The notes under the pieces were generated by a model. That model did not search any database. It saw only the letters and a list, made by a program, of their open reading frames with translations, and had not been told where the DNA came from. A stretch of DNA of 64,000 nucleotides from Emergencia sp. (GTDB taxonomy: Bacteria; Bacillota; Clostridia; Peptostreptococcales; Anaerovoracaceae), in NCBI GenBank assembly GCA_022767345.1, contig JALEOD010000033.1, positions 1-64,000 of the forward strand, read 5' to 3'. Both the position numbers and the translations under genes were made by a program. Of the stretch, positions 27,009 to 35,834 are shown piece by piece. Within the stretch, counting starts at the first letter, position 1. Each line of letters opens with the position of its first letter.

Positions 27009-27992
27009 ATGGATAAGAGAAAAGGATATATCTGTATTTTTGTAGCGACGATTCTGTTCAGTTCTATGGAAATTGTTCTGAAAATGTCAGCGGGAGAATT
27101 TCATCCCATCCAGATTACTATGGGAAGATTTCTGGTGGGCGGTATTGTTCTGCTGCCTTTTGCAATATCGGGTCTTCGCAAGAGAAATCAGCGCATTACA
27201 GGAACCGATATCAAGTGGTTTGTCGTGCTGGGACTCATTGGCGTGCTGATCAGTATGACATTCTATCAGCTGTCGATTTTACATATTGAAGCGTCCAAAG
27301 TGGCGGTACTGTTCAGTAGCAATCCGCTCTTTGTCACCATATTTGCGGTGATTATTTTAAAAGAAGCGCTGCTTAAGCACAAGCTGGCGGCGGTAATCGG
27401 AGATTTGCTGGGGGTCATCTGTATTGTACAGCCGTGGCACCCGGGACTCAATGTGGCGGGTGTTGCTTTCGTCATGATTTCCGCAATGACATTTGCCCTT
27501 TACGGCGTTCTGGGGAAAAAGGAAAGCCAGAAGCTGGGCGGCATCGCCCTGACCTGCGGCAGTTTTCTTTTTGGAAGTATCGAGATGATGGTTTTCGCAG
27601 CGCTGAGTCATGTCGGCAGCATCGGCGCATTTTTGGAGAGTCATGGTCTTGGGACTTTTGCGAACATTCCATTTTTGGAAGGGTATAACGCGGGGAACCT
27701 GCTTTACTTCCTGTACGTAGCCCTCTTTGTTACCGGTATGGGCTATGCTTCCTATTTTATGGCCATGGAATACGTGTCGGCACAGGAAGCGTCCATGGTA
27801 TTTTTCTTCAAACCGGTGCTGGCAGCAGCTGCGGCGGCAATCGTGCTGGGAGAGGAAATTCCGGCGGCTATGATAGCGGGAATCGGACTGATACTGGCAA
27901 GCTCAATGGTGTCTATGTATGGGGATCATAAAATGCAGCAGAAACAGGAAAGCAAAGAATTGGAGGACAGCGGCCATGGGGCTATTTCATAA
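27009..27992 (+). CDS. EamA-family (DMT) transporter
   Basis: 327 residues with ten hydrophobic segments in two EamA repeats: LFSSMEIVLKM at the start of repeat one with ITMGRFLVGG, and the second repeat from ALYGVLGKKES onward with FFFKPVLAAAAA. Drug/metabolite transporter superfamily; substrate unknown, amino-acid-like compounds are usual. The isochorismatase-type gene overlaps its 3' end by 17 bp, so uptake or export of a compound handled by that enzyme is possible. Confidence 0.87.
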   Translation: MDKRKGYICIFVATILFSSMEIVLKMSAGEFHPIQITMGRFLVGGIVLLPFAISGLRKRNQRITGTDIKWFVVLGLIGVLISMTFYQLSILHIEASKVAVLFSSNPLFVTIFAVIILKEALLKHKLAAVIGDLLGVICIVQPWHPGLNVAGVAFVMISAMTFALYGVLGKKESQKLGGIALTCGSFLFGSIEMMVFAALSHVGSIGAFLESHGLGTFANIPFLEGYNAGNLLYFLYVALFVTGMGYASYFMAMEYVSAQEASMVFFFKPVLAAAAAAIVLGEEIPAAMIAGIGLILASSMVSMYGDHKMQQKQESKELEDSGHGAIS

Positions 27993-28539
27993 GAAAACGG
28001 CATTGATTGTCATCGATATGCAGAAGGCATTTGTAGAACCTGGCGCGGTCCACTGCATCGCAGGGGCAAAGGCGACAGTACCCGCCTGCGCAGAGGTCAT
28101 TGCGGAAGCAAGGGCCGCAGGCGCGCCGGTATTTTGGGTACGAAGACAGTATCGCCCTGACGGAAGCGATGTAGAATTTACAAGAAGAAAGGCTTGGGAA
28201 AAGGGCGGCTGCACCATGGCGCCCGGTTCTGTGGGCATAAACAGCGAGGAACTGGCGGAGGGTCTTATAGCGGAGCCATCGGATTACCAGATTATTAAAC
28301 CCAGATGGAGCGGATTTTTTCAGACAGAGTTGGATTTGATTCTTCGCCGCCTGCAGATAGAGACGGTGGTACTGATTGGAACAACCACGCCAAACTGTAT
28401 CAGAACCACTTGCTACGACGCTATTGCGCTGGATTATGAAACTATTGTCATAGAAAAATGCTGCTCTTCTCAGACGGAAGAAATTCAGAGAGTAAACATG
28501 GAAGACATGGAGCGCATCGGCGCAAAGATTATCTGGTAG
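27976..28539 (+). CDS. Isochorismatase-family cysteine hydrolase
   Basis: 187 residues. Catalytic triad of the family is visible: Asp in LIVIDMQKAF, Lys in QIIKPRWSGFF, Cys in GTTTPNCIRTTCYDA. Nicotinamidase and various amidases share this fold; no metal-site set of PncA is obvious, so substrate is open. The start at 27976 has GGAGG 8 bp upstream inside the preceding gene; the ORF extension to 27919 lacks such a site. Confidence 0.87.
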   Translation: MGLFHKKTALIVIDMQKAFVEPGAVHCIAGAKATVPACAEVIAEARAAGAPVFWVRRQYRPDGSDVEFTRRKAWEKGGCTMAPGSVGINSEELAEGLIAEPSDYQIIKPRWSGFFQTELDLILRRLQIETVVLIGTTTPNCIRTTCYDAIALDYETIVIEKCCSSQTEEIQRVNMEDMERIGAKIIW

Positions 28540-28588
28540 TATGGATAATCACATTGACCGGTTTGGCAAATCTATCAAAGAAAAGAAG

Positions 28589-28852
28589 GTTGACAAATAT
28601 TCGAGATTTCCTGTTTTTTGTCAACGTTTTACGGAATTTCTGTCCGAATTTGCATGAGAATCAACCGATTTTTTGACAAAAGTGACAAAAAACAAAAAAA
28701 GTGTCAATCTTGTCAACGTTTTTGCAGCGAAACGTTGACAAAATTGACAGATTCACGATTTTTTGTCAACATCGGCAATATTTAAGCCATATTAGCCGTG
28801 GCATTCGGACTGTTTGTTGACAAAAAACGCAAATTACACGAATTTTGTCAAC
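28589..28852. repeat. Repeat array A2 (TTGACAAA modules)
   Basis: Four modules: 28589-28625 (37 bp), 28672-28717 (46 bp, doubled word), 28734-28770 (37 bp, with a decayed second word to 28779) and 28816-28852 (37 bp). Ends GTTGACAAA / TTTGTCAAC. Same order and sizes as A1 with G/C closing the stems instead of A/T. It fills the gap between the isochorismatase gene and thiE; no TPP riboswitch is present. Confidence 0.85.
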
Positions 28853-28949
28853 GTTAATGTGAAGAAAAAAATTTTACGGATTTGCCGCGCGTGCCAGATG
28901 CGGGCTTGACCGATTTCATCGACTTGACTTGTAAAGAAAGGAATATAGT

Positions 28950-29594
28950 ATGAAACTGACCCGTGAGAACCTGCTGCTGTATGCAGTGACAGACAGACAC
29001 TGGCTGGGAGAAGAAACCCTGTATGAACAGGTGGAGAAAGCGTTGAAGGGCGGCGCCACTTTTGTCCAGCTCAGAGAAAAGAATTTGGAGAGAGATGCGC
29101 TTGTCAGTGAGGCGAAAGAAATACAGGCTCTTTGCAGGCGCTATGGCGTGCCTTTTGTAATCAACGATTACGCGGACATTGCGGCGGAGATAGACGCAGA
29201 TGGCCTCCATGTTGGACAGAAGGATTTGGAGGGAGAGAATATCAGAGACATCATAGGGCCTGATAAGATTCTCGGCGTTTCCGCAAAGACAGTGGAACAG
29301 GCTAAAGCGGCAGAAGCCATGGGTGCGGATTATCTGGGTGTTGGAGCGATGTTTCAGACCGGTTCCAAAGCTGACGCCGCGGAAATCAGCCATGAAAGGG
29401 CGGCAGAAATCTGCAGAGCGGTGAAGATTCCGGTCATCGGAATCGGCGGCATTACCCGGGAAAATGTAGAGCAGCTTTCCGGCAGAGGTCTTTGTGGGGT
29501 GGCGGTCATCAGCGCAATTTTCGGCCAGAAAGATATTGAGGAAGCGGCTGGAGATTTGAAAGAAAAAGTGAAAGCGATGGTAGCAAAAGGATGA
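28950..29594 (+). CDS. thiE: Thiamine phosphate synthase
   Basis: Joins HMP-pyrophosphate and thiazole phosphate to thiamine phosphate; 214 residues TIM barrel. LLLYAVTDRHWLG, GGATFVQLREKN, FVINDYADIAAEIDADGLHVGQ, GADYLGVGAMFQTGSKADA and PVIGIGGI are all present. Ribosome site AAAGAAAGG. First of four overlapping genes. Confidence 0.96.
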   Translation: MKLTRENLLLYAVTDRHWLGEETLYEQVEKALKGGATFVQLREKNLERDALVSEAKEIQALCRRYGVPFVINDYADIAAEIDADGLHVGQKDLEGENIRDIIGPDKILGVSAKTVEQAKAAEAMGADYLGVGAMFQTGSKADAAEISHERAAEICRAVKIPVIGIGGITRENVEQLSGRGLCGVAVISAIFGQKDIEEAAGDLKEKVKAMVAKG

Positions 29595-30244
29595 ATATAA
29601 AAGGAGTTATCTTTGATGTGGACGGCGTACTTCTCGATACTATGCACGTTTGGACTGACGCGGGAGCGCGGTATCTGCAGAGTCTGGGCGTCACAGCGGA
29701 GCCGGGTCTTGGCGACAGGCTGTTTACCATGACCGTGGATATGGGAGCAGTTTATGTGAGGGAGCATTATGGGCTTTCTCAGTCCGAGGAAGAAATTACC
29801 AGAGGTATTAACGGCGTGGTGGCGGGATATTACGCAAAGGAAGCGACCTTTAAGCCGGGCGCGCAGGAGCTTTTGGAAGGGCTGAAAGCAGCGGGAATTC
29901 CCATGACTATCGCCAGTTCCACCACAGAAGACTATATCCGCATGGCCTTTGACCGGCTGGGATATACGGGATACTTCGCGGAAATACTCAGCTGTGTGCA
30001 GCGCAATACCAGCAAGGCAGAGCCGAAAATTTTCTTCGAGGCTATGGAAATCATGGGAACTGCTCCCTCAGAAACGTGGCTCTTTGAGGATGGACTTTAT
30101 TCTATTAAAACTGCAAAAAAAATCGGTCTGCAGACCGTAGGTGTGTATGATCCGGTCAGTGAGAAAGAGCAGGCTGAGATTGAGAAGACGGCGGACATTT
30201 ATGTACGGAGTTTGGAAGATTTTACGTTTGCGGAGGAAGTATGA
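29591..30244 (+). CDS. HAD-family phosphatase in the thiamine operon
   Basis: 217 residues, beta-phosphoglucomutase-like HAD subfamily: nucleophile motif FDVDGVLLDTM, cap domain, motif II IASSTTEDYI, and motif IV WLFEDGLYSIKTAKK. It overlaps thiE and thiD by 4 bp each. The context suggests dephosphorylation of thiamine phosphate or an HMP/thiazole phosphate, but the subfamily is broad. Motif IV reads EDG where many HADs have EDS. Confidence 0.82.
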   Translation: MNIKGVIFDVDGVLLDTMHVWTDAGARYLQSLGVTAEPGLGDRLFTMTVDMGAVYVREHYGLSQSEEEITRGINGVVAGYYAKEATFKPGAQELLEGLKAAGIPMTIASSTTEDYIRMAFDRLGYTGYFAEILSCVQRNTSKAEPKIFFEAMEIMGTAPSETWLFEDGLYSIKTAKKIGLQTVGVYDPVSEKEQAEIEKTADIYVRSLEDFTFAEEV

Positions 30245-31053
30245 AGAAGTTTACAGCATTAACCATTGCAGGCAGTGACTGCAGCGGCGGCGCAGGCATT
30301 CAGGCGGATCTCAAAACCATGACCATGAACGGGGTTTACGCCATGAGTGCAATTACAGCATTGACAGCGCAAAACACCACCGGTGTGCAGGATATTATGG
30401 AGGTCAGTCCGGCGTTTCTGGCGGCGCAGCTTGATTCTGTTTTTACAGATATTAGTCCCGATGGAATCAAAATCGGCATGGTTTCATCACCTGCGCTGGT
30501 AGCAACGATTGCGGATAAATTGACGGAATATCAGGCCAAAAATATCGTCCTGGACCCGGTCATGGTGGCAACCAGCGGAGCAAGACTCACCAGCGATGAG
30601 GCGGTAACGGTCCTTTGCAGCAGGCTTATGCCTCTGGCGGCGGTGATTACGCCGAACATACCGGAGGCGGAGCTTTTGTCCGGCATGGAGATTCAAAATC
30701 AGGAAGAAATGGAAAAGGCGGCCGGCATTATGAGAGCAAAGTTTGGCTGTAGCGTCCTGTTAAAGGGAGGACACCAGACAAATGACGCCAACGACTTTCT
30801 GTTAGACAAAACCGGAGGAAGGTGGTTTTACGGGAAAAAAATTGATAATCCCAACACCCATGGAACGGGCTGCACACTGTCCAGCGCCATTGCGGCAGGC
30901 CTCGCAAAGGGACTTGATTTAGAAACAGCAGTAGCGCAGGCAAAAGCGTATGTTTCGGGAGCGCTTTGCGCTATGCTGGATTTGGGCAGGGGAAGCGGCC
31001 CTATGGATCACGCATTTTTGATTGGACAGGGAGAAACAGAACATGAAGTTTAG
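30241..31053 (+). CDS. thiD: Hydroxymethylpyrimidine (phosphate) kinase
   Basis: Phosphorylates HMP and HMP-P to the pyrophosphate used by ThiE; 270 residues, ribokinase-like fold. LTIAGSDCSGGAGIQADLKT at the start, VLDPVMVATSGARL, VITPNIPEAELL, VLLKGGHQ and NTHGTGCTLSSAIAAGLA (catalytic Asp position is here Gly-Thr-Gly-Cys, normal for ThiD). Overlaps its neighbours on both sides. Confidence 0.95.
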   Translation: MKKFTALTIAGSDCSGGAGIQADLKTMTMNGVYAMSAITALTAQNTTGVQDIMEVSPAFLAAQLDSVFTDISPDGIKIGMVSSPALVATIADKLTEYQAKNIVLDPVMVATSGARLTSDEAVTVLCSRLMPLAAVITPNIPEAELLSGMEIQNQEEMEKAAGIMRAKFGCSVLLKGGHQTNDANDFLLDKTGGRWFYGKKIDNPNTHGTGCTLSSAIAAGLAKGLDLETAVAQAKAYVSGALCAMLDLGRGSGPMDHAFLIGQGETEHEV

Positions 31054-32251
31054 ACTGAATTTTAGCTACGGGTGCGTCCATGGCACGTACTGGATGATCT
31101 ACGGAATCGTCAGCAGCTTTGCGTCGGTATTTCTGCTGGGACGGGGTTATCTGAACACAGAAATCGGAGTGATTCTGGCAGTTGCTAATGTGGTGGCAGT
31201 GGTGATTCAGCCTTTGGCTGCAGACCTTGCGGACCGTTCTAAAAGGGTTTCTACTATTGGGATCAGCCAGATTATGACTATTATGATGATGGTGATGACC
31301 GTAGGTTTGTTTGCTCTGCGGGGAAAATCCATGGCGCTTTCTGTTATTTTTATTCTTCTTATCGCATGGCATACAGCGGTGCAGCCGCTGATTAATTCCC
31401 TGAGCTTTAAGCTTTCGGACAGCGGGGTACATATCAATTTCGGCATGGCGAGAAGTGTCGGCTCGCTGTCATACTCGGTTTTATGCGCAGTGCTGGGCGT
31501 GCTGGTGGAACGTTTGGGTATTGAAGTGCTGCCTATCAGTGCGGAAATTGTGATGGCGATGATGGCAGTAAGTCTGCTGCTGACGAAGGTGCAGTATGAT
31601 AAAACGAAAGCCCTGTATAAAGAGAATGAAACCGGCTTGGCGGAGACAGCGGTTTCCACGGAAACGGCTTCGGAAATTAATCTGCTGGAATTTATCAGGA
31701 GAAATAAAATTTTCTTTATTGCCAATATCGGCGTGATTGGGCTTTATTTCAGTAATTCTGTCATGAACAATTATCTGATGCAGATTGTGACGGAGGTCGG
31801 CGGAAACAGTGCTGATATGGGAAGAATTCTGTCGCTGATGGCTTTTCTGGAAATTCCGACTTTGGTATTCTTTGACAAGCTGCGGAAAAAATTTACTTGT
31901 CAGTTCATGTTGAAAATTGCGGCAATCGGATTTACAATAAAGATATTGATGTGTCACATTGCGGCGTCGGTTGCCATGATATTGGCGGCGCAGGTTTTTC
32001 AGCTGATCGCCTTTGGACTGTTCCTGCCTGCTATGGTACATTTTATCGATGAAATTATGAGCGAAGGGGAAGCTGTCAAGGGGCAGTCGGTGTTTACGAT
32101 GATGGTAACCATTACCACCATGCTGTCCAGTCTTGTCGGCGGCGCCATCTTGGATATCAGCGGTGCGAAAATGCTGACGCTGGTGTCTCTTCTTGCGACG
32201 GCTGCAGGGGCAGTGATTATCATAGCGACTGTGGACAGAATTAAAAAATAA
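31043..32251 (+). CDS. MFS transporter of the thiamine operon
   Basis: 402 residues with twelve membrane segments, MFS_1-like/nucleoside-symporter-like type; opening FSYGCVHGTYWMIYGIVSSF and a Walker-like DLADRSKRVS loop between segments 2 and 3. The start at 31043 follows GGGAGAAACAG inside thiD, with 11-bp overlap. The operon lacks thiC, thiG and thiM here, so uptake of a pyrimidine or thiamine precursor is a reasonable guess. Confidence 0.8.
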   Translation: MKFRLNFSYGCVHGTYWMIYGIVSSFASVFLLGRGYLNTEIGVILAVANVVAVVIQPLAADLADRSKRVSTIGISQIMTIMMMVMTVGLFALRGKSMALSVIFILLIAWHTAVQPLINSLSFKLSDSGVHINFGMARSVGSLSYSVLCAVLGVLVERLGIEVLPISAEIVMAMMAVSLLLTKVQYDKTKALYKENETGLAETAVSTETASEINLLEFIRRNKIFFIANIGVIGLYFSNSVMNNYLMQIVTEVGGNSADMGRILSLMAFLEIPTLVFFDKLRKKFTCQFMLKIAAIGFTIKILMCHIAASVAMILAAQVFQLIAFGLFLPAMVHFIDEIMSEGEAVKGQSVFTMMVTITTMLSSLVGGAILDISGAKMLTLVSLLATAAGAVIIIATVDRIKK

Positions 32252-32275
32252 TAGACATAAAAGGAGACGGGGAAG

Positions 32276-32881
32276 ATGAATCTTGAAAAGGCGGCGGAAG
32301 CCTTTGCGCAGAAGGGTTATAAAGCATCTGTGTTTTCAAGCGGCGAGGAAGCGTCCGCATATTTGAACGAACAAATCGACGGAACTTCTGTGGGAATCGG
32401 CGGCTCCAAGACCATAGAAGCACTAGGGCTCTATGAGACGCTGTCTGCTCACAATGAGGTATACTGGCACTGGAAAGCAGCGGCGGGAACATCGCCGGAA
32501 GAGGCGACTGCGCAGGCGGCAGGCGCAAAAGTTTATTTGACTTCTGCCAACGGCGTCAGCGAAACCGGTGAAATGGTCAATATCGACGGTAAGGGCAACC
32601 GGATTTCTGAAAGTCTTTACGGGCATGAGAAGGTATATTTTATCATCGGTGCCAATAAGGTTATGCCGGATTTGCAGCAGGCCATAGATAGAGCCAGAAA
32701 CATCGCGGCGCCGAAAAATGCGCAGCGCCTTTCCTGTAAAACACCCTGCGCAGTAAAGGCAGACAGGTGCTACGACTGCAGCAGCCCTGGGCGAATCTGC
32801 AACGGCATGGTGATATATTTTGGGAAAATGACATCTTGCGAAATGGAAGTCATTCTCATAGATGAAGCACTGGGATATTAA
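32276..32881 (+). CDS. LUD-domain protein
   Basis: 201 residues, LUD (lactate utilisation, DUF162) fold: SVGIGGSKTIEALGLYE, YLTSANGVSETGEMVNIDG-type segment, IIGANKVM, and late Cys-rich CSSPGRICNGMVIYFGKM. Members are linked to LutB/LutC lactate oxidation but standalone copies in Clostridia have no known activity. AAAGGAGACGGGG site. Weakly linked to the preceding MFS gene by a 24-bp gap. Confidence 0.85.
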   Translation: MNLEKAAEAFAQKGYKASVFSSGEEASAYLNEQIDGTSVGIGGSKTIEALGLYETLSAHNEVYWHWKAAAGTSPEEATAQAAGAKVYLTSANGVSETGEMVNIDGKGNRISESLYGHEKVYFIIGANKVMPDLQQAIDRARNIAAPKNAQRLSCKTPCAVKADRCYDCSSPGRICNGMVIYFGKMTSCEMEVILIDEALGY

Positions 32882-32909
32882 GTATAATATTAAAAATGAG
32901 GGGGAAATG

Positions 32910-33869
32910 ATGAAAACAAAACAGACTATTGGACTGGTGGTTGCGGTGATTCTGTTTATCGTAACCGGTGTTGCCAGCGTCATGACAAATACGGTTTCAG
33001 ACAGAATTATTGACCGTGCGGCAAAAGAAATTTTAAGCGGAGACGTGGAATTTGCACCGCCTGCAGGCGACTATATCGCCATTGTGGATATTGTGGGAAC
33101 CATTCAGGCGCAAAGCAATGACCTGTACGATACGGAAAGCTATCGCCATACGACAAACCTGAATTACATCGACAATCTCATTGAGGATTCCAGCAATGAG
33201 GGGATTCTGCTTTATGTGGATTCTCCCGGCGGCACTGTCTACGAATCTCAGGAAATGTACGACAAGCTGATGGAATACAAGGCGCAGACCGGAAGACCGG
33301 TCTATGCTTATATGGCACATACGGGAGCTTCCGGCGCTTACATGATTTCTATGGCGGCGGACACCATCTATGCCAATCAGAACACGGTGACCGGCTCAAT
33401 CGGTGTGATTATGAGCGGCTATGATATGAGCGGCCTTTACAAGAAGCTGGGCATCAAAAATATCGCCATTACAAGCGGCGCAAATAAGGCGGCGACTTTT
33501 AACGACGAGCAGATGGAAATTTATCAGTCTCAGGTGGATGAATACTTCGGTGAATTTGTAAAGATTGTATCAAAGGGCAGACATATGACGGAAAAGGAAG
33601 TCCGCAGGCTGGCAGACGGCAGAACTTATACGGCGAAACAGGCTGTAAAAAACGGACTGATTGACAAAATCGCCAGCTATGAGGAAGCCAGGGAAATGGT
33701 TTCCAATACGCTGGGTGTGGACCAGTATTATCGTCTGGAAACCGCATTGGATTTATGGAAGTCGCTCTTTGCAAAAGCCGAGAACCTGCTGCCTAAATCC
33801 GACAGCCAGGTGCTGAAGGAAACCGCTGAAGAATTTGAAAGCGGGGTGTTTATGTATTATGCTCAGTAA
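32910..33869 (+). CDS. sppA: Signal peptide peptidase SppA-type protease
   Basis: 319 residues, 36K-type SppA: one N-terminal membrane segment (residues 5-25), catalytic Ser in HTGASGAYMISMAAD, general-base Lys in TSGANKAATFND; TVTGSIGVI as in the family. Cuts leftover signal peptides at the outer face of the membrane. Two ATG codons at 32907 and 32910; the second has the better distance from GAGGGGG. Overlaps the RDD gene by 11 bp. Confidence 0.9.
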   Translation: MKTKQTIGLVVAVILFIVTGVASVMTNTVSDRIIDRAAKEILSGDVEFAPPAGDYIAIVDIVGTIQAQSNDLYDTESYRHTTNLNYIDNLIEDSSNEGILLYVDSPGGTVYESQEMYDKLMEYKAQTGRPVYAYMAHTGASGAYMISMAADTIYANQNTVTGSIGVIMSGYDMSGLYKKLGIKNIAITSGANKAATFNDEQMEIYQSQVDEYFGEFVKIVSKGRHMTEKEVRRLADGRTYTAKQAVKNGLIDKIASYEEAREMVSNTLGVDQYYRLETALDLWKSLFAKAENLLPKSDSQVLKETAEEFESGVFMYYAQ

Positions 33870-34752
33870 TACGAACTATCAGGTGAATAGTAATTGGCAA
33901 GAGAATAGCAGCTGCCAGGTGCAGGTGTACGCGGGATTTTGGGCACGCCTTGCAGCCTACCTTATCGATTTAGTATTGGTATGTCTGGGACAGCTGGTAG
34001 TGCGTCTGGTGCTGTTTCTCAGCTTTGGCATGCTCTGGGAAAACAATCCGCTGGACCAAAGCTTCCTGTTTCAGTACACTTTCAGAGACGGCATTCTGTA
34101 CGCGGCAGGAGTCGTTTACTTCGTGCTGTGCACTTACTATGCGGGGGCAACCCTCGGAAAAAAGGCGCTGAATCTGAAGGTAATCGGCGCAGATGAGGAG
34201 CCGCTTACATTGATTAATGTGCTTTACAGAGAGAGTATCGGCAGATTTCTGTCGGCGTTTCTGCTGGGCGCGGGTTATATTCTGGTAGGGATTACCAATG
34301 AGAAAAAAGGGCTGCACGATATCCTCTGTGATACCAGAGTGGTCTATGAAAAGAAAATCCCAACCTATATTAACGGGGACATCAACAAGCGGTATCAGCA
34401 GGTGAACGTTTCTGGAGCGCCGCCTTCGGGACCTGCTGTGCCGATGCCGCCTCGAGGCCCTTCAGATTCGCCGGCGCCGCCTAAGGGCGATGACAAACCG
34501 CCGGTGCCGCCTGTGCCGGTCCCGCCAGCGGATGATTTGAAACCGCCGGCACCTCCGGTGGCAGTTCCGCCTAAGGGCGACATCGAACGGCCGGTACCAC
34601 CGGCTCCGCCGACATCTTCTGCGTCCTCTGCGGGCGACGCAAAACCACCGGCTCCGCCTCGGGCACCAATGCCGCCGTCAGGAGATATCTACGACCGATA
34701 TATTCACGTGGATCCAAATAAGAAGGCGGAACAGCGAAAAGAAGACGAATAA
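33859..34752 (+). CDS. RDD-domain membrane protein with proline-rich tail
   Basis: 297 residues. RDD domain at about 20-150 with GFWARLAAYLIDLVLVCLG, GATLGKKALNLKV and GLHDILCDTRVVYE; three membrane segments. Residues about 180-280 are a proline-rich tail of PP-rich units (for example PVPPVPVPPADD) separated by acidic GD pairs. It is framed by two similar motifs, GDINKRY and GDIYDRY. The tail lies in the cytosol if topology is standard. Start choice is uncertain: the ORF opens at 33835, but 33859 gives a natural N-terminus. Coupled to sppA. Confidence 0.75.
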   Translation: MLSNTNYQVNSNWQENSSCQVQVYAGFWARLAAYLIDLVLVCLGQLVVRLVLFLSFGMLWENNPLDQSFLFQYTFRDGILYAAGVVYFVLCTYYAGATLGKKALNLKVIGADEEPLTLINVLYRESIGRFLSAFLLGAGYILVGITNEKKGLHDILCDTRVVYEKKIPTYINGDINKRYQQVNVSGAPPSGPAVPMPPRGPSDSPAPPKGDDKPPVPPVPVPPADDLKPPAPPVAVPPKGDIERPVPPAPPTSSASSAGDAKPPAPPRAPMPPSGDIYDRYIHVDPNKKAEQRKEDE

Positions 34753-34768
34753 ACATCAAGAATTTGAA

Positions 34769-34824
34769 GAGGGTAACTGTATTGACGGAAAATACCGTTT
34801 GTGCAGTACCCTCTCTTTGTTTTT
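34769..34824 (+). terminator. Terminator after the RDD gene
   Basis: GAGGGTAACTG and CAGTACCCTC pair, with an inner ACGGAAAATACCGT stem, then CTTTGTTTTT. Confidence 0.8.
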
Positions 34825-34914
34825 GGGGGATTGTTTGTAGTACTGTTGCGCGCAATTATTGCAGGCTGATATCCCTCTCGGTCCTTTCCCTTTTCCTTTT
34901 GTAAATCTTGCAGC

Positions 34915-35240
34915 GCGCCATAATCAGAGGATTTTTTGGTGGATATGGCGCAGTACCCTTGAAAAACGCCATCATTCAAAGGATTTTTTGTATACAGGGC
35001 GTTGCACTTCTGAAAAACGCCATCTTTTGAATTCTTTTTAAGCAAAGCGACTCACATTGTCGATTGAGCGCCATATTCAAGTTGATTTTAAAAAATGTCG
35101 GCGCGATGGGACTGTATTTACACTTAACTACCGCGTGAATCTTTCGGGTGTACGCCATATTTCCCAAAAAACACTTTAAAGATGGCGGATTTTATAGGGC
35201 GTACGCCATAAATTTGAAAAAAACATCCAAAGACGGCGCG
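34915..35240. repeat. Repeat array E (CGCCATA modules)
   Basis: Six modules of 37-39 bp: 34915-34951, 34965-35003, 35016-35054 (right end decayed), 35067-35105, 35151-35189, 35202-35240. Left word (T/A/G)(A/C)CGCCATA, right word TATGGCG(T/C)-like. It fills most of the 695-bp gap; 35241-35380 is GC-rich with two GTGCTGGYATGCG copies and no gene. Confidence 0.8.
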
Positions 35241-35382
35241 CAAGATAGTTGTGTCGGCGCGGGCATGGGGTGCTGGTATGCGAGGAATAGCGGGGCTGGC
35301 AAGGGAAGGTGGTTGTGCTGGCATGCGGGGTATGCCTGCTGACAAGTTGCTCTTGCTGCCCGCAAAAAAAATGTAAAAAGTA

Positions 35383-35422
35383 TTGACAAACTGTTATAAC
35401 TGTATATACTGTATATATACAG
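35383..35422 (+). promoter_or_regulatory. Promoter and candidate GntR operator
   Basis: TTGACA at 35383-35388 and TATACT at 35405-35410 (16-bp spacer). CTGTATATA at 35400-35408 is followed by the perfect 14-bp palindrome CTGTATATATACAG at 35409-35422, covering the -10 box. This fits autorepression by the GntR-type product encoded next. Confidence 0.72.
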
Positions 35423-35447
35423 TCGACGATGTACAAAGGAGGCCACT

Positions 35448-35834
35448 TTGGATATTATTATTAGTAATGCGAGTCAGCAGCCGATCTATGAACAGATTTA
35501 TCTGCAGATCAAGAATCAGATTATTGCCGGAGCTCTTGCGGAGGGAGAGGCCTTGCCGTCTATTCGCTCTCTGGCAAAGGATCTTAGAATCAGCGTGATT
35601 ACCACCAAGAGAGCTTATGATGAACTGGAACAGGAGGGGTTTATTTATACAGTAGCAGGTAAGGGCTGTTTCGTAGCGGAAAAGAACATCCAGCTGATTC
35701 GGGAGAATCATTTGAAACAGATCGAAGCTAAGATGATGGAGATTTTGGAGCTGGGGAAGGTTTGCGACCTGACTTGCGAGCAGCTTGCTGAAATGCTGAT
35801 ATTGCTGGAGGAGGAGCAAAGAGATGAATTGTGA
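35448..35834 (+). CDS. GntR-family regulator, YtrA type
   Basis: 128 residues: winged helix-turn-helix at 10-75 (QPIYEQIYLQIKNQI, LPSIRSLAKDLRISVITTKRAYDELEQE-type core) and a short helical dimerisation tail without ligand domain, the YtrA subfamily layout. Start is TTG at 35448 behind AAAGGAGG. Its stop overlaps the ABC ATPase gene. Such regulators usually repress their own ABC operon and respond to cell-envelope stress. Confidence 0.9.
   Translation: MDIIISNASQQPIYEQIYLQIKNQIIAGALAEGEALPSIRSLAKDLRISVITTKRAYDELEQEGFIYTVAGKGCFVAEKNIQLIRENHLKQIEAKMMEILELGKVCDLTCEQLAEMLILLEEEQRDEL

Noticed and set aside
28540-28949. TPP riboswitch before thiE
   Set aside because: No CTGAGA ... ACCTGA-type core; the gap is filled by array A2.
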